DNA of 64,000 nucleotides from Crocodylus rhombifer (taxonomy: Eukaryota; Chordata; Crocodylia; Crocodylidae), in the NCBI GenBank assembly GCA_038503035.1, contig JAVSML010019101.1, positions 1 through 64,000 on the forward strand, in the 5' to 3' direction. The position numbers and the translations under genes are program-made. The notes below the pieces were generated by a model, which saw only the letters and a list, made by a program, of their open reading frames with translations, ran no database searches and was not told the origin of the DNA. Positions within the stretch are counted from its first letter, which is position 1, and each line of letters begins with the position of its first letter. Positions 34,581 to 46,500 of this stretch are shown piece by piece.

Positions 34581-37500
34581 CTAAAAAAGTAGAAAAATGG
34601 CATGAGTACCTTATATTCAGTGCAAGGGTATTCAAACTGCAAGAAGCGATGCATCCACTGAAATAGTCATGGCCCCACATCACAAAAGACAGACTTGCTT
34701 CAGTGCCTGGAACACATGTGCCAACCCTTCAGTACAAGAACTTAAGGGGCAAGCTCAGCTGAAACTTAAACAAGCTCTGGACTATCCAGGTTGAGAACAA
34801 GTCCTAGGTTTGTCCTATCGGCCCAGGCATATGACACCACAAATCACAGGCACATCAGATATGTTGACTTACTAGAAATACTCTGCAATACTGATTTCTT
34901 TTGTTCTAATCATCACTACTTCCGTCACTTGTTTTTGATTTCAGTTTTCTTTCTTCCTTTTTTGAAACCCATGGCAACATTGTTCCTATGTGCTCAACAG
35001 ATTTTTTTGAAAATGATCATTCAAAACTTTTATCCAACATACAGTAAAAGCTTTGTTATCCGGCACCCATGGGGAATGGGGGGTGCCGGCTAACAAAATA
35101 TGCTGGTTCACTGAGTGGCCTGAACAGGTGTCTTTGCCTGTTTGGGCCACTGTCTCTCCCACCATGTCCGGGGTGTCACTCCCTCCCACCACATCGCTGC
35201 CTCTCCTGCAGGCCCTGAGGGACAGGTGTGGGGGCCCCACGCAAGGTGCTATGCCCCAGGCTGTTGGAGCTCAGCAGCACAGGCTGCTTTGCCCCAGGCT
35301 GTGGGGGTTCAGCGAAACTGGAAGTGCCATGGTGGGCACTTCTGGTTTCGCTTTTCCCTTACAAGCTGGCATGCTGGTTAATAGAGCATGCCAGCTTGTA
35401 AGGTACTGGATAGCGCAGCTTTTACTTTAATTATTTTCTACAGGATACAATTTATTTTCATTTATGAAATCACGTGGCCTTTCACATACTTGTTCCAGTG
35501 TGGCTTGAGAAAAGCTGTACTCCTCAACATTGAAAGCATGCTTTGCTGTTTAAACAAGTAGAAAAAAATACAAGTTTCAGACATTTATCAAAGACCTGAA
35601 AATCAAAGCTGTATTTTAAATATTTACTGCTGACTCCCCTAAGAACACAGAGCAGCTTTCCAGTTATGAATATGCTGTCTAAGACCAACTAGTTCCGCTG
35701 TCTGATTAATATCTCCATTTTCCTGTGTGAGAAGAAGGCAAGGGAACCTAGACCAGGAACTAAATAGAGATGAATAATAATTTCTACCAGCATCATCAGT
35801 CCAGTGGCAGTAAGGTAGCCCTTCGGTATAAAGCGTCTACCTGCAGGTTTCTGGAAGCTTTTTAAACTCTAATCATAGAAATAAACTCATAAAAAAACTC
35901 ACCCATATAGACACCTCACTATCACTACTGTTCTATTTCTGAGAATCTCTCCCCAAACACTGCTCTTCCTGAAGAAGATTATTTGAGACCTTATAACAAG
36001 GTACCCAAATCCTTGAGCTTTTCCTTCTGTGCAAGATACAAAGGTCTAAGGGGACCCCAGCATGCAGCCATACTCTCAGTCTTCCTCCCATGAACAGTAA
36101 GACACTCTACAGAGAAGCCTGGCTATTTATATTTACCTACGGATTAACAATATAGTAGGTTTATACAAAATATGTTATAAGGAGGAAAGATTAGAAGGGG
36201 AGATTTCCTGGAGTCATGAGCCTTACAAATTTTTGAAGACTAACATAACCGAATTTTGGAGAGAGACTGGTGGAGTGGGTGTAGTGGAGTGGGGCATGGA
36301 GAATAAAGCTATATGGTATGCAGGATCAGGGAGAATAAAATTAACAGGTTTGTGGTAGATAAAATGATTTACTTGCCTGCCAAATACTTTTCTTACCTTC
36401 CTCCAGTTTAGAGAAGGAGTGTGAAAGTGACTGTACATCTTCTTTTGGTATTCTAAATGCTAAAATGGAGGAGAAACTGAAAAAGAAGACACAGAATGAG
36501 CTTTCCCTTGGCCAAAGATGCTAAAAGTAAAAAGCAACTTTTGCATGAATACGCATTTTTTTTTAGAAACATGCAAACCAGTTCAGTTTAAGCACAGAGT
36601 TACCTAGGAAAACAGGGTTTATCACTTTAGATGAGATCATCTAAAATGTTCCACCCCTGACAGAAGCCAATACCAGCTACACCAACCAGGATTTTTTCTA
36701 AAACTCCTTCACTGCCAGATCCACCCTCCTCAGCACCTGAGATTCAGTCATCTGCTCTATTCTTACTGATCAGAATTTCTCTTTTGTGAGTGAATCCAAA
36801 TATCTCCCAACTGTCTGGAGTTCTCTCCTTTTTAAAAAGGATTAAATCAAAGTTTTGCTCCCTGAAATACACAGCTGACAGAGTTGTTTGAGAACTGTTA
36901 GGTTATATCCACATTTTGTAGCCTGGGCATGACTGAAACGTGACAGAAAATTGTTTTCTGCAAGCTTCTGAGCACAAACACCCTACTTTAGGCATAGGGA
37001 GACCCTTCTCTGCCTATGCCCTTAGACCAATATGACTACAACCAACAACCCTATGAAAAAAATGCATGACTTCATTTCCAAGAATGCCCTCAGTCCCCAA
37101 AACTTTATTAACTTTTTTTAACGTAGACTTTTAACATGGTATAATCATATATAAATCAAAGATAAAAAATGCAGGATGTATTATTTTTTCTTTTTGAAGC
37201 CTGTTGCTGCATTTAGTCAATTCTACCTTTCCTGCCGACTTGCATTTGGGAAGATGTGTAAAATGTGCCTTTGAAGCATCTCCATCTGGTGAACTCCTGC
37301 AGTGTCTTTTAATTTCATTTCCAAGAAGTACCCTCTGCCAAATTTACTCTTCAGATGCTGAACTGTACCAATGCACCTACCAGTTTTTTTAAAGATAAAA
37401 ACATTATTATTTATCATGCAAAGAAAGCAGAGCAGTGTTCAATAGTTTTTATGAACTGTGTTTTTTAGCTAGCGGTTTAAGGCAAATACATATGTGTGCA

Positions 37501-40500
37501 ATAACTACATGCATGCTGGCAGAAGTCATGTTTCCTTTCATTTCAAAGAATCAAAATACATACAAACTAGTAGAGTTTATGGTACCTTAACTGCCCTGAG
37601 ATCAGGATTGCTACTCTATCGCATACAGCATCAGCCTCCTCCATATAATGAGTGGTCAGAATAGCTGCTCTCTCTCTGCCTTTAAATGCTGCTCTTATTG
37701 CCCTCCTATAAAAAAAAACAAACATAAAAAGTACCTTTCAGGTCACATGTAAATATATTAGTGAAACATTAACACAAAGCCCTTGGAGACCATTCGTTAC
37801 AGCACAGAACAAAGAGCTAACACATAAGTCTTGGTCTGTATTTTCTGAAACCTTTCAATTATTCTGGATAAAAGACTGTAACATCCATCTTTTGCAGAGA
37901 CCTGGATATTCACAGGAGCATCATCACCACACTTATTTGCACACCATATGCATGCAAATCAAACATACAGCTTCTTTTGTTTGGGAAGGCAAAACAAACT
38001 AGAAGAAGATTTTTCCTTTTAACCAAGACCCATGCCCCAAACTTCAGATTGCCAACTTCTGGGGAAAAGGTGAGCATAATAATGTGAATAAACAGAGGTA
38101 AATACCAGGGACATTTTTGTTTGAATATTAAATTTACTCTATTAAGGCATACTGTGTAGGCATATGGAAACTGTCAGTAGTTTAGTACTGAATATTGTCT
38201 GTCCTGAAGTGGCGATGGGAAATTCCACAATTTGGAGAAAACAGTTGGATACTTCTTCCACGGTGATTTTTTTTTTTTAAATGAGGATCAAAACTACTCA
38301 TAAAACTGGACTGTCAGAAATAAAGTCCTGGAAATAAAGTCCCATTTGTGGGGAGCAGGACAACTGCAATGTCCAAACGAGCATACCTTTATTTTGTGAG
38401 CCCATAGAGAAATCAGGACTGTTTGCAGTGCCCTGAACACATTTAGAACACTTGCAACTCATCATTAAGACAATGTAAATCTTATTTTTCAGAGGGTCAA
38501 ATAGCTTCTGCCAGAGCCAGGAAGAATTCCCTCCAATGCAGAAGTGTTTTTTTCCAGCTTCCCTTGAGGTATCAGAGATTGGCCACACTTGCACTGGTGA
38601 AGCACCTCACTAATATAGTAGAGAGAGTTTTTTTTTTTTAAAGACTTGGCTGATGCGTCTTGTGCACAAAGCACAGGACCAAACTGATCACCAGTTCTAA
38701 ATTAGGAAAATCTTTTTGCCCTAGGGCAAGTTAGGAAAAGGCCTGGGAGGAAAAAGGTTTCCTTTGAAATGTACAGAATGGTCATTCTGCATAACAAGGT
38801 TTATACATGTGAATGGAAAGAAAAGTAAAATCTTTCCGGTTCAACCAGGATATATTCCAAAATTTACAGTGAAAACAAAGATAGTATTATTATTAGATTA
38901 TCTGATGATACAGATCACTGTAAAAACACCTATTATAGGTAGGGCAGTGTTACACTCACCACATGTGCTGTTTGGCCTTGGGGTCCATTCCAGTAGATGG
39001 CTCATCTAGCAGCGTAATCTGGGGATTACCCAGCATACTTAGTGCAAAACATAACTGAGAGGAAAGAAAGAGAACAGGTTTTTATGACTGTTGAACAGAC
39101 TTACTGAAAATGCTGAATTCTGCTTCTTTTAAAACCTCCTCCATACCTTACGTTTAATTCCCACTCCAAGCTTCTTTGTTGTTTTCTGTAGATGCTCTTT
39201 CAAATCTAGAGCACTTGCAATACTGCAAAACATACAGGAGATAATATTGGTAAATCTTATGTACCATTGTGAATGCCCTCTAAATAAACCAGCTTCTAAG
39301 AAAAGCTCATAATACCCATCCGTTATATTACTAACCTTCAAAAGTAGGACTCATCATAACTTTTGCAAAGCTATCAAAAACTGATTTCTTTCATAAGTAC
39401 AGACCTTTTTGCAAATGGTTTAAAAATAATCTGTTCAAAATAGACTTTTAAAATTATCTTATTTACTAGGGGTGTGAGAAGTGGGCCCTATTTGATTCGG
39501 ATTCAGATTAGGCCTGAATTGGGGACAATGATTTGATCTGTTGATTCGGATCACTGTCCCTGATTTCATTTGGCTGAATCCAAATCTGATGATTTGATGC
39601 CGATTTGGAGAATTAGAGATTTAGACAGACACAGCTTTAAATGTTTTTTCTACTTACCTTGAGGTACCAGTGCGGCTTTATGAACACTGCAACGCTAGGG
39701 CAGATGTAGCGTCCTGTTGGAGCTCAGGAGGGGTGGGGGACACTCCACATGCTTGGCAATGGACCAGAAAGTGGGCCAGAAGTACTTCTGGTCCACTTCC
39801 AGGTCTGCCAGGGAGCGCGCTGGGAGGCCCACTGCACCGCCATAGCGTGGTGATTGACCACAGGGGGACCCCAGCTGCCCCCCTCAGAATCAGGAGGCAC
39901 CAGTCACTGAGCCAGAGGACCTGTAAGTGGACCACAAGTGATTCTGGTCCACTTCCAGGCCTGCTGCCGAGAGCACTGGGGAGCCCCCCATGCTTATGTG
40001 GGACACTCCATGCACCCCAGCATCACAACACTGATATGCTGCCTGCTACCTAGAGGTATGTAGAAAAAACATTTAAAGCTGTGTCTATGCCTGAATTGCT
40101 GAATCTTTCCGAATCTATTTGGAGGGGTCCAATTTGATTCGGAGAGATTAAAGGGTCCTCTGATTCGATTTGGACATTTGGCCACAGAATCGGGCCGAAT
40201 CTCCGCCCAATTGAATCAGGGACTGAAGTTTTGCCCGCGCCTTGTATTTGCCCACCCTTTGTATTATTTACATCATCTAGAAACCTATCTCACTTTGATA
40301 TATTTGACAAAAGGGAAGATGCATATAATTTAATTTATACTAAAAACACGGGGGAAGACATAGTTTAAGCAAATACTAACGGAAATTATTTATCCACCCT
40401 CCTCAATTGACTACTGAAGTGCCTTATCATCTGCAGTCCACTCCACCCTATGAAGAAATGTCACAACACCTCTGGGAAGAAATGTATGGCTGTGTTCCCC

Positions 40501-43500
40501 ATTTTTCAGATGGGAAAAGCGAAACTCAGATTATGGCTGAGACCTACATCCAGATTTGAGCACTTAACTTCCCTCTGAATCAAAGCAGATGCTTGACTTG
40601 GCAAAAGTTACATAAAAGCCTAGAGACAAGGCTTCTGCTTGCCACAAAGTCCCAGAGAAGAACTAACTATCTATACTTTCCGTCTGCCTACACAAACACA
40701 GGAGATACTTCTCAGGGATAGTGTATATTAACATCATTATAAACTGACTGATACTTTCTTTGAAAGTGGGAGTTAGAATAATATATTGCCTTTAGACTTA
40801 TATAAATGTGAGCATGGTTTGGATTTTCAAGGTGATATAAAGTTTCCCCCACAAAAAAACACCCACCCACAGCAGTGCTAAATTTTTCCCACCCCAAACC
40901 ATGATACCCTCTTGCTGAAACTGCTTTCCATTAAGTCTGATAGACAAAACCTTTATGGTTTCATTTTCATGAAAACCTAGAGAAAATAAGGGTGAAAACA
41001 TAAAAAAAGCTCTATTTAATGAACGTTTACCGTCTTATTACTTCTTTCACATCACTTTTACTCATTCCTTTGATAGCTCCATAAATCTCAAAATGCTCCT
41101 GCAACGTAACATCTGGCCAAAGTGGATTTATTTGAGGACAGTATCCCACAAATTTAATCAAATCCGCTTCACCGTTCGGTCCAAAAGAATCATCTCCCAT
41201 CAGCACCTGCAGAGGACAAACCCCCCACAGCCCTTCCTCAATAATATTTTCACATAAGGTTTGCAAGTGTTCTTATAAAAATGAAGAAAAATATTTAAAG
41301 CAGATGGGTCAAGGCAAAAACCCAAACTGAACCAGGTATTAAACCTCATTTGTTGTTTTTATTTAGTTTACAATAATACTATACCTGGCCAGCAGTTGGT
41401 TCAACATCTCCAACCAGCATGTTAATCACCGTGCTTTTTCCGGCTCCATTGGGCCCCAACAATCCCAGGATTTCTCCTTAAAAATAAAAATGACATATAA
41501 AATATTGCCTGTGAGTTTCAAGAACAAAAGCGAAATGTTTGTTTTTTCCTGAAAAAAAAATAGTAACTAATTTAGCTCAGACCTTTTTTTACACAAAAAG
41601 AGACATGCTTAGTTGCGACCTTCTTTATGTTTCTTCTAAGAAGAAAATCTTTCCTTTCGTCATATTCTTTATGCAAACTGCTGACCAAAATTGCTGGCTT
41701 CTAATAAAAGCAAAAGATAATGTACTGTTTAATGTTTAATAAGTAACTACTTTTTAAAGAAATGTACAATAACAAAATATTTTTGTCACTAGATGAGGAT
41801 TTACATGGTAAGTATCAAAGAATCTTATCCTATAAAACATAACTCTGGTCCCAGAGAGCGGGTATAATTTCAATTCTGTATGACTGCTCTTCATTTATAG
41901 AGGTAAACAGGAGTCATCCCCACTGTCTGTATGCAGTAGAAATCCAATCTAAAGGTTTGACTGCAGCTGAACCACATTCAGACACTTTTCATCGTGAAAT
42001 AGATGCAGAATATGACTCATAGCTTACACCAAGCACCGTTTTTGAACATTGCACAGCTTGACTCCTCCCCCAAGGTTTGATCTCACTAGGATGTGGCTCT
42101 TACTTACAGTGTGAATGTCTATTGTCCTAAAATCTAGAACCACCAACTACCAGGGCACACAGTTACACTTAAGTTTAAAATTCTAGATTTTGCTGCTCTG
42201 ACAAAATTAAGTAGAAGAAAATTTAACATACAAGAAATGTGCAGAGAACTAAACCTAAGTGATATTAAATACATACAGAAAAACAGAACCTTACTCACTT
42301 ATTTGAATATTTATTACAAAAAAATTCATATAGCAAACTGACAAGACAAAGCTAGTATCTAGATTTTAGATTTCCATTTATGCATTCATTTCTATAATTT
42401 CAAATCTGATATACTTAAATTTGCTGACAATAATGGCAGCCAATTACACACTGCCCTGGTGCAATTCAACCATGATTATAGGATTACCTCCTCACAGTTT
42501 TGACTGGTTAGAATGTCTTTGACTCGTAACCTCTCAGACTTTACATCTTCATCCTCATTTTCATCATGTGGTACCTCAGGAACCTTCCAAATCTTACCTT
42601 CTGTAAAATAATTTCTGAAGACAGAGGGAGAAATATCAATCTTTACACAGCAACATTAAATGCTTATTTTTTTAAATCAGTATTAAGTTATTTCCTACAT
42701 GCAGGCTCATAGTTTGAAGTTAACAACCTTTAGGATAGTCATTTTAACATTAAAGAAATTAACAAACCTACATCCCATTACATAGGTGTTAACATAAAGA
42801 TGCCAGCCAGTACATAATAAGCCAGGTTTTATTAAAGAACATCTGTATATTTTAATCTAATATACTTGTAGGGTGGGAAAAGGACATCTTTGATCAATCT
42901 TTTGCTATAGGTTACGTTCCCCAATTTAACAAGGGGCAAGACAAGTCTCACAACAGGATTGTAGAGAGGCAACAGCTGGGTGTCAGACTACCAAGTGTTG
43001 ACCCTGAGATGTTGCAGTCACTTGGAAGGACTGGATGTGTTTAAGTCGGCAGGCCCGGATGAGCTCCATCCGAGGGTACTGAGGGCACTGGCTGATGTTA
43101 TTGCACAGCCACTGGCAAGAATATTTGAGCACTCATGGCGCATGGGACAGGTCCTGGAGGACTGGAAAAGGGCCAATGTGGTCCCTATTTTCAAGAAGGG
43201 GAGGAAGGAGGATCCAGGCAACTATAAGCCAGTCAGTCTCACCTCCGTCTTTGGCAAAGTCTTTGAAAAGATTATTAAGGTTCATATATATGTGACAGCC
43301 CAGCAGGAAAAATTATGCTGAGGGGAAACCAGCACGGGTTCACAGCAGACAGATCATGCCTGACTAATCTAGTGTCTTTTTATGACCAGGTTACAAAATA
43401 CCTGGACACAGGAGTAGGGGTTATCGTTTACTTAGACTTCAGGAAGGCCTTCGATACAGTATCCTACCCCATACTGGTGAACAAGTTAAGAGGCTGTGAC

Positions 43501-46500
43501 TTGGATGATTACACAGTCCGGTGAATGGCAAATTGGCTAGAGGGTTGTACGCAGAGAGTGGTAGTGGATGGGTCAGTACTGACATGGAAGGGCATGGGCA
43601 GTGGGGTTCCACAGGGCTCGGTCCTTGGACTGATATTCTTCAATGTCTTCATCAGTGACTTGGACGAAGGAGTGAAGTGTACTCTGTCTAAGTTTGCGGA
43701 TGATACAAAACTGTCAAGAGAAGTGGACACACCGGAGGGCAGGGAACAACTATAGGCAGCCCTGGACAGGTTGGACAAATGGGCAGAAAATAATAGAATG
43801 TGATTTAACAAAGAGAAATGTAAAGTGCTGCACCTAGGGAGGAAAAACGTCCAGCACACCTACTGCATAGGAAATGACCTGCTCAGTAGCACGGAAGCAG
43901 AAAGGGATCTTGGAGTCCTAGTGGACTCCAAGATGAACATGAGTCGTTGGCATGACGAAGAAGTCATCAGAAAAGCTAACTGCACTTTATCATGCATCAG
44001 CGGATGCATGACATCAGAACCAAGAAGGCGATACTTCCCTTGTATCGGGCGCTGTTCAGACCGCAGTTGGAATACTGCGTGCAGTTTTGGGCACCACACT
44101 TCAAGAGGGATGTGGATAATCTGGAGAGGGTCCAGAGAAGGGCCACTCATAAGGTTAAGGGCTTGCAGGCCAAGCCCTATGAGGAGAGAGTAGGGCACCT
44201 GGATCTCTTCAGTCTCTGCAAGAGAAGGTTGAGAGGCAACCTTGTGGCCGCCTATAAATTCATCATGGGGGCGCAGAAGGGAATTGGTGAGGCTCTGCTC
44301 ACCAAGGTGCCCCCGGGGGTCACAAGAAATAATGGCCATAAGCTAGCAGAGAGCAGATTTAGACTGGACGTTAAGAGGAACTTCTTCACAGTTAGAGTGG
44401 CCAAGGTCTGGAACGGGCTCCCAAGGGAGGTGGTGCTCTCCCCTACCCTGGGGGTCTTCAAGAGGAGGTTGGATGGGCATCTGGCTGGGGTCATCTGAAC
44501 CCAGCGCTCTTTCCTGTCTATGCAGGGGGTTGAGCACGATGATCTACTGAGGTCCCTTCCGACCCTAATATCTATGAATCTATGTACTCTCAATATCTCT
44601 GGAAGAAATGGCTTGTTTAACCCAATACAAGACTCTTAACACAAACAGACCTGAAAAATGGGTCTTTCCTTACTGTTCTACCTCCATTCTTCACCTCAAG
44701 ATACCGCAGAAGTAGCAGCCAAAGTATACACTGCAAATAAGGCTAGAATAAAATACAGACAACAGTTATAATCAGTCAAAACATGTTTAGCCCCTTGATG
44801 CCTGAGGGCTTGGGGAATTGCTTTTCTGTCAGTAATCATTTTTTTCCAGAATGACTACAGTGGATAGGCAGATCAAATAAAGTCAATTCTCTCTCCAGAA
44901 TGAAAGAGTTAACAATCAAGTTGAAGGCAATAAAACTGTATTATTAACCAATGCTCTGGGAACCCAAAGGAATCTCGCTCTGAACATCTTTTCAGTACGA
45001 CTCCCATATATATCTGGCTTTAGGCAGAATAATGATGACAATAAACTAATTAAGGCTTTCAAATGGATATTTCAAACTGAATCTTTATGTAATGCTTTCC
45101 AGCCCTTCAGCGCATACATCAGGATGATAATGGGGGAAAAAGTTATTATAAAGAAGCTGATGCTGGATGGGGATTAGCAGGCTGACATGACACCTTCTCT
45201 TCTTAGTGTCTCCTCTCAATCTGCCCTCAGGCAGCAGAGACCTTTATTACATTGTAAAGGCTGTAACTTGGCCTATATTAAATGAGTAAATTTGAACTCA
45301 GACTAGTCCCTAGGACATAAGGGCCTACTTCATAAAACGAATCAGGACTCATGGTAGAGGCGATATCTTTTATTAGACCAAATACATGTTTGCAAAAAGA
45401 ATTACTTTATTCCCAAGCTTCTGGGCACAGGCACCCTTCTTCTGGGTAGACATTTCTTATGTGCTAAGGAAATTCCTGCCCAGAAGAGCATTTCATCTTT
45501 ATACTCTTTTGTGAAATATGAAACATCATAACCAGAAGGAAATATGACTACATCCTGCTTGCCACCAAACAATGAGGTAAACAGACAATTCCAATTTTTC
45601 TCTGGGTCTAATCTGCATAAAATGAACAGATCCAAAACAGGAGATTCTACCACGTCTTCCCCTCTCCTATGAAATATGAACTTTCATTTCTACCCAGGAG
45701 AAAGTTTACAATCTTTTCTCCTATGCCTGAAGAAGGGTGACTGAGCCCCAAACCTTGCAAATAAAGAAATACTTTTGCAAGCATCTAGTTGGTCTAATAA
45801 AAGACATCACCTCTACCATGAGTTCTGATTCCTCTTGCCTCTAGACCAATATGGCTACAACCTGGAAAACTACCTCATAAATAGTATTTCAACTGGAGAG
45901 TAATGGGCAAACTCAAGAGAGAGGCTGGTAAGTGAACAAAGATTCAGTGCCTCACTTCTATGCAGTGCCTTGGATCCCTTTAAGGGTGCCAACAAGATAC
46001 CATGCAATGTTAAGCACTGTTAGGTGTGCACATGTGATTCACGAGCTAAACCAAGAGATTTCAAGTACAAATCCATAGTGTTAAAAACATTCTGACCTAT
46101 TGTGGTCTTTCCAAGTTCTTTGTAACAGGATTTGCTCAATTTTATTTTGTACAGTATAACTTCATAAATCTGGCATGCCTGGGACCAAGTACCTGTTGGA
46201 AATTTGAAAATGCCAGATTTAAAACAATGCAGTGGCTTGGGGAGGGGTAGCAGCGGCTGGTCCAGAGCAGCGGCTGCATGTGGAATGGCGGTGCAGGGTG
46301 GTTAATGGTGGTGGTAGCTGCCGCATGCAAGCTTCCCCCTCCACGTCCAGGAGGGCAGGGGGGAGCAGCAGCCTGTCCCAGAGGGAAATGCAAAACTTTT
46401 GATAATTCTGGATTTCTGACATCTGGATTTATGAGGTTATACTGTAGTAAAAAAAAGAGTGAAAATGAAGAGCTGGCATTTTCTGAGACATGTTTTGAGT

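Noticed and set aside
36440..36462. Internal TTTTAG as acceptor for ABCA5 in-window exon 28
   Set aside because: It would delete SFSSI and break the phase with the preceding exon; CTTTTTCAG at 36477 restores the family sequence.
44722..44731. TTTGCAG as acceptor of the ABCA5 exon at 44651-44742
   Set aside because: It keeps the frame but removes PYLQ, which is conserved; the upstream ATTCTAG fits.
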